Numbered from the stretch's first letter, positions 1 through 25,800 are shown. The stretch: DNA of 64,000 bases from Coturnix japonica (GCF_001577835.2 NC_029518.1:47401640-47465639); one strand, 5' to 3'. Notes: generated by a model not told the origin, from the letters alone. Made by a program: numbers and translations.

Positions 1-135
1 TTGTAAAATCATTTCAGGTACCTTCCACTACCAATCACAGCTGATCTCAATAAGGTTACATAAACATTTGGCCAAATAAAAACAACACAGTTATGATGCT
101 CTATTTAAGACAAAGTACTCAGAGGATCTAATCTT

Positions 136-682
136 CACAGAATCACAGAATGACCCGGGTTGGAAGGGACCTCAAGGATCATGTAGTTCCAACCCCCCTG
201 CCTGGCAGGGCCACCAAACATACACCTTTACTAGACCAGGTTGCCCAGGGCCCCGTCCAACCTGGCCTTTAACACCTCCAAGGACGGGGCATCCACAACC
301 TCCCTGGGCAGCCTGTTCCAGGGCCTAACCACTCTCCTAGTGAAGAACTTCCCCCTAACATCCAACCTAAATCTTCCCTCTTTTAACTTAAAACCATTTC
401 CCCTAGTCCTGCTATTATCAGCCCTTTCGAAGAGTTTACTCCCCTCCTGGGTGTAGGTTCCCTTCAGGTATTGAAAGGCTGCAGTGAGGTCACCCCGCAA
501 CCTTCTCTTCTCCAGGCTGAACAAGCCCAACTCCCTCAGCCTGTCCTCATAGGGGAGGTGCTCCAGCCCCCTGATCATTTTCGTGGCCCTCCTATGGACC
601 CTTTCCAAAATCTCCATGTCTTTTTTGTACTGAGGGCTCCACACCCGGACACAGTACTCCAGATGGGGCCTCACAATCTTCC
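136..682 (-). mobile_element. CR1 LINE, 5'-truncated, long open ORF2 remnant
   Basis: CR1 non-LTR retrotransposon on the minus strand. The 3' end (cacagaatcacagaatg at the left edge) is typical. ORF2 is open for 147 codons (674-231) and reads [20 protein letters not shown] and then [16 protein letters not shown], the conserved end of CR1 reverse transcriptase, through [20 protein letters not shown]. It lies in PEX3 intron 3. The open frame suggests a fairly young copy, but it is only the last part of a full element. Confidence 0.95.
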
Positions 683-952
683 CCTAAACAGAACATTTTA
701 ACAAAAATCATGGCTCTCACGGAAACATCTGAAAGTGATAACTATCTCAAGTTTGGAGAATGCTGGCCACACCTATCGAACTACATCTAACACAACAAAC
801 TATTTATATAATGATTTGAAAATATGTTAAGACTAGAGATTCAATGGAACACAGAACAGAAATCCTGCTCACTCTCTATATTATAACTACATAATTTGAA
901 ATGTATACATCTATCAAAACAAGTTATCTTTAACACAATGAAATAATCTTAC

Positions 953-12924
<11,972 letters not shown>

Positions 12925-13013
12925 TCCTGTGGTGACGTGAGTTAGAGGTGTACAAAAACACGATGCGTGAAGTTTTCTTCAGTGGGTTTCTTTCTGAGAA
13001 CGTACTACAGTCA

Positions 13014-13019
13014 AATAAA
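13014..13019 (+). promoter_or_regulatory. ADAT2: ADAT2 polyadenylation signal (AATAAA)
   Basis: The first canonical AATAAA after the ADAT2 stop, 90 bases downstream. It gives a short 3' UTR of about 110-120 bases. A longer transcript cannot be excluded; another AATAAA occurs at about 13742. Confidence 0.75.
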
Positions 13020-16019
13020 ACTATATTAAATACATTCTGTAAAGCTTTTTAACTAATGAGATGCTGCATCTCTATATACGTCTGTGATTTCCTGTTATCA
13101 TACATTCCCAAGCAGAAGAATAAGTGACTGTTCATGAGGGAGAGGAAAATTCATGGTCCAGGTTGTGTTGTTTACAGACAGATGGATCCATTATAATGAT
13201 GCCGTTCTGCACACACATTCTAGCGTATTTTCTTCTGCTCTGCCTGGAGAAGCATCTTGCTTTTCAATAGCAAACGTTTGCTCAGGCATGTAAGTAAATC
13301 TCTTGGAAGGTTACATCTGTAAGACCTGCACTGTTCTTGTATGTAGGTTGAATCAAAAGACATATAAGACACAGGATGGTCCTTCAGGATTTCAGATCAG
13401 ATATTGTAGCTGTTCTTTTTTGAACACTCCCTCTGGCATATACCAGGTTTTCAAACAAGTTCTAGAAGTGATACAGACTACAGAAACGTGCGTAATTGCA
13501 TGTCTCCATTTGTATATGCTATTGCTAATGATCATAAACAAGTACCATTTGGCTTTTCAGAAAGCAGTGTTTTCATACAAAGTTGCAGAAGATGTGAAAC
13601 CTGTCATGAATATTGGGATAAGAAATGCTTTTTTGTCAAGAATCCTTTAAGAAGTTGGAGTTATTCCCAGCTACTAAGTTGTAGTAACTGAAATGGGCAG
13701 ATACGTAGGAAAACAAGAACGTGAAACTGGAAATAGTATGAATAAAATGTCTGTGAGATACTGTATCTTTTCCTTGTGCTGGTTGGTTTTATCTTTTCCA
13801 TGTACTATACTTGGCCATGCAGTAATTTATAATCCAGAAGAGGGCCTTACAGTTCCACTAATGAATTAAGAATACGAGCCCAGTACAATCTTGATTATAT
13901 TGCTCTTAGTGGGGACTTATCCTAAGCATGAAACTGTGCCTTAAGAGTTGATATTGAGCAATGTGAGAAATCTCTCTCTCTTTTTAAGTGTGAAACAGTG
14001 GTAAGAATTGCGTAACTACAGAAATTGGGTACAATTAAACCTCTTAGATGTAACAAGAACGCTCAGAAGTGTGCTTTTCTTGTGTGGTTTTTTTCATAAG
14101 GAAAACAAAAAATATTACCTTGACACCATTGCTCCTAATAGCTTAGAATCCATAGTTTGTGTTTGTAGGGGCTGTTTGAAAGTGATACGGGAAAGAAGCA
14201 TTTTTACTGTAATAGCCAATTTCAGAGGTTGGAAACCATTTAACTTAAACCCTTTAATTTACATCTGTGACCTGTCCCATCCTTCTGACCCAGCGCCCAT
14301 TACTCTGCAGTACTGTGTATGTTGCTCTCAAGTCATTTCCATAAGCAAGAGAAGTTATGATTTCAATTACAGATTCTTTTAGCTTCAGGGCTGCAAGGAC
14401 ACGTGACAAAAGGCAGCCGTGCTGGAGGAGCTATTTAGGAAAAGACTTTGCTTGCAAATAAACAGTCAGACCCGTGGCCGTGATACTTGATCAGCAATAC
14501 CAACCAGCTTTTTATCTGTGCAGATACATACATTCAATTCTCACAGCAGACTTAACATTTTCATATAGCTAAGTCTCTAAAGTTCAAATCAAAGGAAGAC
14601 TGTAGACTTTGAACTTGTCACAGACATCAGGGACAGTAAGAGTTGGAGCCTAAGTGTTGTTTTTGGCCCAGGTCTCTTAGCACCCATTCTGCTGAGCATG
14701 AAGAAAGCTTTCCTTCCCCACCGCATTGTTTCAAAGAATGTTGTTGGTATTTGCATATTGTGACAGTAGGAGCCACATAAAGGAGCAGAAAGATCACTGC
14801 TGAGAAGAGAAAACTTATAAAAGCTGCATCTCATTCTGCAGTCTTTACAAGTGGAATAGAAATACTTTTAGTAGGAACCAGGGGTAACCTATTGCCTGAA
14901 AATAGTTTAAGTCCTGCTCAGAGCTGAGGGAGACTGAAGGCGTCAATAATAAAGTTTCTGCCAAGAGCTATCAAAGACAATCATTCGCATCTTAGATAGG
15001 ATACAAGGAAGAGAAATCACAGAGCAAGCTAAAACTCCATGTATTACAGCGAGGTTATAAAAGATGCCTGTTTACCATTGGCAGTAGTACTGGAAGACAC
15101 GTCTGGATGCTTTCCTAAGTATAATAAGTAGTTTAGAGAACAGAGTGCTAAAAATTTACATTTCAAGTCTATTCTCCTTAAAAGCCTGTTACCTACATGA
15201 GCAAGAACAAATGCGGGTGGATGGGTACTTGTAATAAAGAAACAAGTTGAGTTCAAAGAGCAGTCATTTAGGAGAACCACAGCATGGTGTATTGGAGGCT
15301 GGCATGCGTGCAGTCACTCCCTTACCTCTTTCACCTCTGCTCAGTGCAGTTCCTCTACCTGCAAACTGCCAGGCTCCCACCGCAGCACTAGTGGCTCTTG
15401 CAGCTCTTCATGTGGGCAGGAGGCTCTCAGTTCAGGCTTGGAGAAACGTCTAATTGCTAACCTAAATGCATGGGCAGGAAGAAGGCAGAAGGAGGCCACG
15501 GCATTTATTAGTGCATCAGCTCACCAGCCTGAGCGGCTCAGAGCATAAAATGAGCTTAGAAGAAAGAGAATTTATGAAACAGAGGAATAAGAAGGTAAGA
15601 AAAAAAAAACCACAAAAACAAACCTTTGTTGGAATGCTGATTTAAGGAGAAGGAGACAGTTGCGTATGACTGCAGAAACACAGGCTTGGTTTATAACTGT
15701 TGCTACCATGTAAAACCTTGCAACAAATCACCCAGAAGCACTGGAGGAAGCAATAGTTGCCCTGCTGATACACGTCCTGGAAGGACTGTTATCTGCTTCC
15801 TGGGGGCTGGAACTGAAGGTTTTGGCTCTAGCCCTGAAAAACTGTCAGGTGCAACGACCTGCCTCATTACTGCCACCTGGAAAGCTCAGAGCAGCAGCTT
15901 ACAAATGATGGCATTCATTTTCACTTATTTATTTTACTTCTATCAATTGGTGTCTGCTGCCACATAGCAGGCTTCAAGAACAGCAGCAAATAGATCTGAC
16001 TGGTTTATTTAAAGAAGCT

Positions 16020-16600
16020 GAAATGCTTCTCATTTTTTCCCTTGCTACCTGATAAATAACTTACATAGGCTTCAGCATTACGTTTACCTTGGACCGCACT
16101 TTTGCCAGTTCATCCAAGACGTGCACGATTCTGTTTCAGCGTTGGGTTTGCTTGTCAATAGTCTGACATCAACAAATATTGACCCAGCCAGGAGGGCGAG
16201 GAAGCAAAGCAACGCGGCTTTGTCTCTGCTAAACCAATAACAATTGACAAAGCAAGGCTATAATAAACACGTCTTGTGACTCGCACGCTGGAAGAGAGGC
16301 TGATTTTAAATTATAGCTTTGGGTTTTGAAATGCTCACTGATCCATTCCATTCCCATTAAGAGCGCCTTCCGCTCTGTAAAATTAAGCGATATCTTCACA
16401 TGACAGTTTAATTTAATTAATTTATTTCTCAATATGTGCTTTTATGGAGTTTCTCCATTAGACGTTCGAAATGTCTGTGGGTCCTGTGCGTTAATGGAAA
16501 CGCGCCGCGGCCCATTATTACCTTTGGCGGGCTGGGGGCACTGATAAAAAGGTTGTGTTTTTAACAACTGAAGTCTTCAAACTTCTCCAGCGCTTGGCAG
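16020..16600. promoter_or_regulatory. Candidate conserved noncoding element
   Basis: No open frame of note. The stretch keeps intact CpGs (GACGTTCGAAATG, CGCGCCGCGG) within AT-rich DNA. It carries several developmental-factor style motifs: CCAATAACAATTGACAAAG (SOX-like AACAAT, TCF-like) near 16234-16251 and TTTAATTAATTTA (homeobox-like) near 16411-16423. This is an inference from composition only; conservation could not be tested. Confidence 0.3.
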
Positions 16601-17847
16601 GAAATCCATTGCTGTGTTTTGTTTGGAGAGAGACCGGGGAGCCTGCAGCCAGCAGCTCCAGTGTAGGCAGAAACTGTTACATTTTAGGAGAAAATAAATT
16701 TGACGCTGAAGGAGGGAAAGAGAGGAAGACGATTAGTGCCAGAGTACTAGAAGCAGCTGTTTATTTGTTGTGCCTTGTGGCTGCCAATAGATACCCTTAT
16801 CATGGAAGTGCATCTGAAAGTGGGGTGTTTTCTACAGAATTCCTTCACAGAAAGCAGAGCTTTGTCTTTTTAAGGGGCTGCCCCAAAGCCACTTTATCTT
16901 CCCTTTTCACAATAGCTCCGTGATAGCCAAGAATGCTGGATTCTCCCCTTTCTTTCTCCTCCTCTCTCCTTTCTAAAAATGAACTTTTCAGGGATATAAA
17001 GAACTCGGAGAAGTTTGAAGGAGAGCAGATGGCCAGCAGCGATCCAAGAGGATGTAAAACTTCAGTTAGGTAGTCGCTTGGCAGTCAAGTGCGAGTGAGC
17101 CTGTGATGTTTCCATAGTGATGTTTTACATGGTGCCTTACTTTGTTTTCTAGAAATCTAAGCGATTAAAATAGGAAGATAACACATGAAATGAGGGGCTC
17201 TGTAGATCTAAATGCGTGGCACGGTGTAATTAACTCTGCCCTTCCCTGTCAGTTCAGCTGAGGAACAAGAGCAGCAGCTCGGGTTCTGCAGCACTTTCTG
17301 GCTGAGGAGCAGCACCATGAGCTGAGCCGTGCTTACCCTTGCCAACCTCAGCTCATGCTTGTGTGGGCTGCTCGAGGTGCTGGGGCCATTTCTGAAATGA
17401 TGAAATGATTCAGATCCCGGTGCCGATGGGAAGGATTATTCAGTCACTGATTTTTTTTTGGTGTCAGGATTTCACACTTGCATACGGTGGAAGGTTTGTT
17501 GGGGCACTTCTGTAATCTTCAGAGCTTTCTCTGCATAAAAGGAAGCAGTGCAATAAAAACTGACACAATTTTGATTCTGACTTTCTCCTCTTAAAGTCTG
17601 AGATGTAGCCATTAAAGCTGCAGTGATGTGTGATTGGTGCAGCCACACTGGTAGGGGAAACAAGATTTGTAAGGAGAGGCAACACCTTTTATTAAGCCAC
17701 ATGATACAGCTGGAAAAAACAAGCATGCATTGAAGCATCTGGCTGCAAGGACACTGACCTCAGTGGCTTACCAGTTTTTTCACACACCCAATGAAAGAAA
17801 GTAAAATGAAAGTAAGAACATGGACATATAAACCTGTATGTATCTGC

Positions 17848-17917
17848 ATGGCTGGAAGGTTGGAACTGGATGATCTTTAAGGTCTCTTCCAACCCAAGCC
17901 ATTCTGTGATCCTATGG
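17848..17917 (+). mobile_element. CR1 LINE 3' tip
   Basis: GGAAGGTTGGAACTGGATGA, TCTTTAAGGTCTCTTCCAAC and CCATTCTGTGATCCTATGG form the last about 70 bases of a CR1 in sense orientation. Confidence 0.9.
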
Positions 17918-18710
17918 TATACCAGATTGGCCTGGCCACAGCATGCAGAGCTGTCAGGGGATGGAGTATCCACACTGCAGCTGTATCACTGTGCCTGTGA
18001 TCACTGGAACAGGGGGACTCCTGGTGAGAAGCAGCTTCCTGCTGGAGCGCTGTGTAACAGGGGAACAGTTATTTGTGTTTTCCATGTCCAAATCCCTGAG
18101 CAAAGCCCCAATGAATGCTGCTGTGCAAGCAAATGAAGTGGATTTAGCTGGGAAGCAGTTACCTAGCTGCCTTCCCAGCACTGGCCTCAGCCCTAAGCTC
18201 AGTTACTCAGCTAGGAAACCCTCCACTTGTGCAGTGACCAGTCTGTTACTACTAACCTTGACCCTGCAGATAGCAAATAAGTTTTTTTCTAAGAAATCCA
18301 TTTTCTCGTCCTCTCTGCAACATATTTCCAGACATGTTGTGCAGCACTTACACTGGCAGCAGCGGTCTGAATGAATCACTCAGAACGGTACCTGGCAAGT
18401 GCACTTTTTAATACTGAAATCTGTTTATCCTGTCAGGGAGCTCCGTCAGGATGTCTGAGCTGCCACTGACAACAGGGTGGGCTGAAAGCTCACAGCTGCA
18501 GTGATTGCAGCAAAACCTTGATTACTTACACTGTGGGACACCTGAGTGGCATTTCCACCACTGAGAAGATCTGGCAGCTTTGGCGTGGGCAGCTGCAGCT
18601 TGGGGATTTTTAACTATGGGTTTGCACAGTTCTTGTGGAGCTGTTGTTCTGCACAGCAGAGGGCAGTTTGGGAATAGATTTGCAATGGGTTGAAGCTGGG
18701 TCAAGTATAT

Positions 18711-18985
18711 CACAGAACTATTCAGGTTGGAAAAGATCACTAAGATCATCTAGTCCAACCATCGGTCCATCCCCACCATGCCCACTAACCATTTCCCTCA
18801 GAGCCACATCCACATGCCTCTAGAACATCTCCATAGGTGGTGACTGCACCACCTCCCTGGGCAGTTTGTGCCAATGCCTCATCTCTCTTTCTAGGAAGAA
18901 ACGTTTCCTAATAACCAGCATGAACCTCCCCTGGCACAATATGAGGCCATTACCTCTCAGCCTATCTTTACAGAGCATTAGACCA
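18711..18985 (-). mobile_element. CR1 LINE 3' end
   Basis: Antisense CR1: CACAGAACTATTCAGGTTGG, TCATCTAGTCCAACCATCGG, GCCACATCCACATGCCTCTA and CACCACCTCCCTGGGCAG. The match fades after about 18985. The 18985-19190 stretch holds a CTG microrepeat but is not clearly CR1. Confidence 0.93.
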
Positions 18986-20779
18986 AGTGCAGCACTGCTG
19001 TGCTGAAGAATGTGCCTCCTTCCCCATCTTGCAGGGCATTTTTTCCATATTGTGTCCTTTTTCTCTCCTCCTGTATTCCAAAAGCAGTATGCACCATGTA
19101 GCTGAAAAACAGCAGTGATCAGGATCCTCCATCCTCCCGTATTTCTGCTGCTGCTGCTAGAATGCCAGTTGCTATAGATAAGCCACAATGAGCCTAATGA
19201 AACGGCAATCTGGCATTAAGATGTGTATATAGTTGCCATTTGTTAAACTGACAGGTGACATTTGGAACATGCAGCCCCTATTCATTTTTGTAGCTAAATA
19301 CTCTCTCAAAATAAAGTCCTTGCCATTAGTCTTAAAGATTTCCAGTCCAGACGGGACCAGCTGTGCTTTTACACATTTTCTGGGCACAAGGTTGGATTTC
19401 AAGCAGCTATAATTTCTTGTTGCAATGAACTGGACAATTCACGAACAATAAACAATTACCTGCCTCACATATTACCTTGGGACTTTTATTTATTTATTTA
19501 TTGCTTTTTTCCCTTCCACTTTTCCATGTAGGATTATTTATTCAACAAAAATCAAAAGGTTTTGACAAACAATTTTCAATCGATCTGAATTTCATCCTCT
19601 GTAACCTACTTCCACTCATCTGTATTTTTATGTCTATAGTAAGATGGCACCAATAGGGAATCTCTGAACACGTTCAGCAATAGTTTGAAATCCACTTCTG
19701 AGCAACAGAGACCCACCCTCACCTTTCTGAGAGACAAATACCTCAGCCATGTTGCTTTTCAGGATCAGTTAAGAGTGTGAGTGGACTCAGCTCATCCGTC
19801 AGAAAAGCACAGAAATCACAATCAGGACTTGACATTCTTTTACACCTTTGAATTGCTATCAGCACCTTCAGTACTACCAATAACTTCTATTTCCAGATCC
19901 AGAAATACTCAGAAGAAACAGGTGCCTGAGTTTTATCAGTCATACTGTCACACAAGCACTGGGCTGTTACCTCGTATGCTTCTTTATGAATTTAATTGTC
20001 CAGAGATCTCATCCAACTGTTGCTTATTTAATGCATTTTCAAAGTTACTCTATTTTAACACTAAGATGTCATTCCACTACTGCTAAGCTGCCACTTCAGC
20101 TTATTTTTGCATGTAAAAGAGCAAAAAAGAAAAAAAGAGCCTTCTTATATGCAGAAAAGCTGATAGTACCAGATGGCTACTATTGACTCAAGAGAGAGAA
20201 GCACCTTCCATGGGCATTTGCCAGGCATACGAGCATAGAAGATAGCATAGTTCAGCTCATGTCCTTGCAGTGACTGAGCCAAGGTCAGCAAAAGGTAATG
20301 TCTCTTGACAGATGCTTTCTCCAGCAGCTCAGGCAAGAGCAGCCAAAAGTGTGGCCAGCAACCCTCACACTGCATCAGATTTGCCAAGAGTCACAGCCAC
20401 ACAGGAACCACAAGAGGAGCAAGAGCCTGCAGAATGTTTGAGTCAGGGAGGTTTTCTTTCTTCGAGCTTAAAAAAAATAAAAATAATAATAATCTTCCGT
20501 GATTTACATATGAATTGCTTCTAATGAGGACACACGAGCTCAGTTTTCCAGCAGACTTTCAACAAGGCCAAAATTAAGGATACAATTACAAGGCAGAATA
20601 GTAGACTGAGATCTTCATGGTTTTTATGTCAACAGTGAAGTCAGCCGCTGCTGGTGGGTGGGAAGCAGCTTCTCTTTAGGGCTGTTGAGCTGGTTGATTT
20701 TCTGATTACTTCAGAGGATTTTAAAAATAGCAAATGATAATAACAGGCCACAGACTCTGAGCAGCTTTCTGATTAATGT

Positions 20780-21470
20780 GAACCTCAAGGCATATGCTAA
20801 ATTCTTGTCCATAGGTATGCTGTTTAGAATCTTTCTAGACGCTATTTTAACCTGTCTTCTGAGTCACATTAGTCAAAAGAATTGGCCTGTAATTTAATTA
20901 CTGCAAATGGTGCATCAATGAGTTATTTCCTAGGAAAGAGGGTTAAGAAAACCCAACGCTACAATTAATGCTGAAATGGAACCCTTTCTCTTTGGCCTTT
21001 TGAACATTTTTCCATACGACGGGAGCCAAGTAAGACTGAAGGAGTTTTGAAAATTCTATTACAAAGTCATCTTCACCCGGAGCTTTCCCAGAGACCAGAG
21101 GTTTTATAGCTCCTTTCTTTATTTCTTCCTTTGCTATGGGACTACCTGGTTGCCTCCAATTTCCTGCAGAGTTAGAGGTATTTCCAATTTACTTAAGAGA
21201 CCTTGAGTCTGTTCAGCTGTGCAAACGACTCAGATTAGTTACAGGATTTCAGAATTCAAAGGAGACATCATTAAAGTCCACAGGGTTTGTAGCTCATACA
21301 ACAGATGACCGTACACAAAAATAGCATAACACCCCATGCTTTCCTTCCTGGACTGTGCTGCCAGAAGTTCCCAGACATTTCCTCATGGTTCTTAATTTCT
21401 CTGCTTTTCCACCATTTCGTAAGCAAAAGATTCTCTGCTTTTGCTTCCCATAGAAATCTAAGTACAAAGG
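20780..21470 (-). mobile_element. Fossil L1-clade LINE, reverse transcriptase region
   Basis: The minus strand from 21137 reads IAKEEIKKGAIKPLVSGKAP and GEDDFVIEFSKLLQSYLAPV. This is the L1-type start of the reverse transcriptase domain (family pattern EEI..AI..L..GK.PGPDGF..EF......L.P). About 63 codons on, at 20880-20900, it reads NYRPILLTNV (family NYRPISLLNVD), the correct spacing. Upstream, 21270-21470 reads AENLLLTKWWKSREIKNHE, weakly like the L1 segment before the domain. Frameshifts and several stops show it is long dead. CR1 elements differ clearly at these motifs. Confidence 0.8.
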
Positions 21471-22824
21471 AGTCGTGCACTTGAATCACACGAAGCAAGA
21501 GACTCACGACACCGCTTCCTCGTTAGCATACAGTTTGATAATTTAGAACTGTTAACATTTAGAATCCAGGCAAATGAATCAACAAAACCAGCAACATTAA
21601 GGATTCTCCATGGGATTCTGAGACTGTTCTACTCTAAGGCAAGGAACCTGGAGAGGTTTTCAAGCCTTTTTAAGTGTTCAAAAACCCTGGGAGGTGAAGA
21701 GCACTGCAAGTTCTGGCATCCACTACACCAGGCTCCCTTCTGTGCTATCAACTTTTAGCTGCTCTGTGTATCATGAAGGTTCTCTGCTTTGGGCCAGCAA
21801 CACCCTACAAATGAAATGCAGGGCTTACTGAATGTGCTAGTGGCACAGACTGCAGTCTGCTCATGCATGACTCATCCACATCACCTAGGAGAGACCTTGG
21901 ACTTTCTCTTCATACACCTTTCAGAGCATAGACTGCAGCCATTCTGGACACAAAAGCTGTGTAGGTAGCACACAAAGTTTGAACTTGTGAATGAACTTAG
22001 GCTCATCTTACAGGCAGTTTGACTGTACCATTGGTTGAACTAGGCTACCACTGCCTGAACACTTTCCAAGGATTGCCTTCTAGGGATAGCATTTCATGCA
22101 ATCTCATGATATTTCAGTTTGGCCTACAGAATGTGCTTATTGATTTTATTCCAACAAAAGAAAAAGTTGAGAAATAAAGGAGACTAGGAAAAATGGCCCA
22201 GAAAGAAAAGCAATTAAATAAACCCAAAAGATATGGCAAATCAACGTACCACATATGCAAAACACTAACATACAACATCATTAAAGCCTTGATCCAGTGA
22301 AATGTGTGGGGCATACTTGGCAGCCTATTTTGCTTACTGTCCTGTTTCCAACCCATCTCTCTCTTAGTTTTCTTCTGTAAAAACCATGTGTTAGGCCATT
22401 TATTTCTTTTGTATCAATTACTACGAGGAAAAGGCAAGAGGAATGGATGCAGTGGAATTACAGTGGAAAGAAACAAAAAACATGCAATCTGAATTAATTC
22501 TAAGAATGACAGATGTAATCAGGGAAGATGTTGGAGGTCAGGTTACTGCATTTCAGCTCTTCTGGGGGGAGAACAAAGGGACTGAACTCGTTCTACCCTC
22601 TCTACAGCAGTCTGTACCAGATTATCTCTACTCTTTGTCCTTCAAAGCAGAGAGCAAGACATAAGGAGAAGTAATTATAAAGAGCCACACAACCTTAATA
22701 CCCTACTGATCTTTGCAGTAGTCCATCTTTAATTCATTCTGCATTTGGAAAGACTCAAAGTACGATATGCCAAAGTTTGAGCTTGGACTGGAGGCGGTCT
22801 TTGTGCTGTGGAAGACACAGCTAT

Positions 22825-22846
22825 TATATATATATATATATATATA
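22825..22846. repeat. (TA)n microsatellite
   Basis: Eleven uninterrupted TA units. Confidence 0.97.
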
Positions 22847-25800
22847 GTACACTCTGCTCTGCATCAGTTCTAACCACTTGCTATACACCTATGAACCAAT
22901 GCTTGTGTTGGCAAGGTTCTCCACTCTAGGTAGACTCACAGTGGGAAACCTTGTCTGTAAAAACTCTTTTTCTCTCTATCCAGCCCCGCCTTCCCTCTTC
23001 CCCTATAGGACCCACTGTACCCCACTGAAATCACATACTGCTTTTACTCAGCTGCATACACCTGTTCCCTGTAGAGAACATACAGCAAGCACATTGGTCT
23101 CTGGTAATCACATCAGCACCCAGCCTATATGACTTCAGAGCTACAAGGAAGGAACCTCTTCTCCACAATATGCATAGGTTAATACACTGTGCATGTGTTT
23201 AGTTTTAAGAAGAGGTTCAGGCTTGAGCTTGACTGATAGAGCAGACATACCTTTAATAAAAGGTGTATATTCCGTGTGAGCTTAGCTTCTGACTTGACTA
23301 CAGTTTTCAGATCCTTCTGTGCTCCCATAAGAATAACAAAGGCAGATGATCCAGTTCTTATTGTCTTTGCCTGAAGAGATATAAATCATGCTTTAGGTAC
23401 TATTTCTTCACATGTTGTGTCATTTGCTGAGCAATTAAGCATGTGTTACTGAAGCATTATTAAGCGAGCCAGGGCTGCAGAATGTAATGCAGCTTCACAG
23501 CAAGAGATGACGATGCAATTCTCTCAATACCTTAATATCATATCAAGTGGAACCAGATGATGTAAAATCAATTCCATGCTAAATTGTGCTTTTGTCTGCA
23601 GTCATTTTAAACTTTAACTAAAACAAGAAAAAAGGTGGGAAAAATACCAGTAGCCCATAAGTAATCTGTGGATGATGTGTTAAAGACTGATTGTAAGAGG
23701 CACCCTCACAGACTTGTATTTATATTACAACACCTTAAATGGATACATTACGTAGATCATCAACTGTAACAGTTGAAAATAAAATAAATATGATGTGATG
23801 AATGTACGTCCACTTTTTTTGTCCATTAAGCATCATCTTTGTGAGAAAAAAAATGCTTTTAATTTGAAGGTATGTATCTTAAGCAGTTCACACAAACCAA
23901 TGATATCTTAACTGCATCCAAATCTACATACCTACATCCAAGAAACAAGCAATCACACAAAATTAGAAACTATTCTCAGGTGAGTAATAAACCATCAGCT
24001 TTAAGCAGAATGATACAGAGAAAAGATGCATCATGGATGCTCGGAAAGGTAACTAAACAGATTTGTCTGAGTGAAATTCCACTTCTGTTGATAATTCAGT
24101 CTTACCTTCCTCAAGATAAATGAAAAAGGAAAGAAAAAAAGAGGGCTAAATGATGAAGGCCTGGTAGCCACAGAGCCGGCCCACCACAGGAAGGCAGGTC
24201 ACAAGGTGACCAACATCTGGTGGTTAGCACAGGCAGCTGCAGAAAGTGGACGTGCAGAGGAAACAAAGGATTGCTCATTGTACATTAATTTCACAGAGGA
24301 AGATTTTAATAATGGATTTTGGACCTAAAGTTGGAACTATTCCACGTTGCAGCCCTGCGTCTCACTATCTAGCTCACTAGGTTCCTGATGCCCTTTCCTC
24401 ATACGTGCCGTATGCCTCATATGGATACTTTCTGAATTAGTGAGACATCCTTAGTCTTAAGCTAAGCAAGGATGTGCCCTGATGAGTGACTGCAAACTGC
24501 ACTGGGGGAAAAGAGAGCACAACAGGTTGCACCAGCATCAGAGAGTAGGCTCCTGGTGGCACAGAGACTTGTGCTATTTATCATGATGACACCTAGGAAA
24601 GGGATGGCACAATGCAGAGCTCTAGGTTTTACCTCTCACCCCTGCTGCTGACCTCTAGCAAACAGGGTGATAACTGCTCAGCCTCCCCGTTTGCCCCTCT
24701 AAATTGCAGTGCACTCAGTAATACATCAGCTGGAGGCACTCAGGCTGAACTCGTATAAACCAATTTTGATTCCCTCCATCAAGCGTCTCATTAAGTGCAA
24801 AGCACCTCTGGGGAAAGGCAGCTGATTAAACAGATTCCTCTGTGACATAATGAATTTACAAAACCCCTCCAGTTTTGCTGGGAGATGTTTGGGGAAAAGT
24901 ATGTTCCAGCCACTGGAGGCAAAGTCCACAGAGAGGGAGGATTGCTCCATTTCCTCTACCTGGAGGCCTGGAAAGCCTTCCCCACCTGAGCTGGGGCTGT
25001 GCTAGGCAGACAGAGCCCAGCTTCACCAGCTTCCCCATGCAGCTCTGGCTTGCAAGCCAGAGGCAGAACTCCAGACAGGCCCTGCTCACACAGCAGGCCC
25101 AGCTGCAGCACGAGGAAGAAGCAGGAGCCATTTTCCAACACTTGGATCCCGTCTGTGGTGTGACTCAGCTCTGCAGAGTCCGTAAGGATGACATGAGCTG
25201 TGCTTTATTAGCAGTTAGGTTAATGTTTGGAAATAAAAAGACTGATGGTTTTATCTGTTTGATGATTTGGTGCTGCCAAAAGCGACCATAAGCACAGCTC
25301 AATGGTGCATGAAGAGAGTACAGGCTGACATTCATTTCCCACCACTAGAATCCAAACATTAGCACACAAGTGGTGCAGCAGGCTGGCGGGGGCAGGCAGC
25401 CAGCATCGCAGCTATTGGTGTGACTCAACGATAATCATTTTCCTTCACGGAGATCTTAAACTCCCTGCAATGGAAGGAAATAGGGATGGGTGAGGTGGGG
25501 TAATTTTGAAGCCTGGCTGCTCATCTGTGTTTGCCCAGCTTTCCTGTGCCCTCAGCTGAACCACACCATAGGGCTGAGGACTAAAAGACTTCCCTCATTT
25601 TTTTTTTTTCCTATTATTATTTCACCTGTGTGGGCGTCTTTTCTTACTTTAATTTTCAATCCCCTCCTCTCAGGTATGTTCTTCAGAAAGCAATAGCTGC
25701 AATGCAGGCCCACCACAAGCAGAGATACTGACCTGCCATATGCAGCCAGCAGCAAATACGGCAATTCATCACCACAAAGCAGTCGGCTGGATGGATCCCG

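Noticed and set aside
17943-18374. A 143-codon plus-strand frame right after a CR1 tip
   Set aside because: No domain, frame also open in neighbours, no splice context; probably chance.
24875-25291. A 138-codon plus-strand frame with an overlapping minus frame
   Set aside because: Both strands are open in a GC-richer patch, there is no domain, and cysteine- and glutamine-rich low-information content suggests chance.
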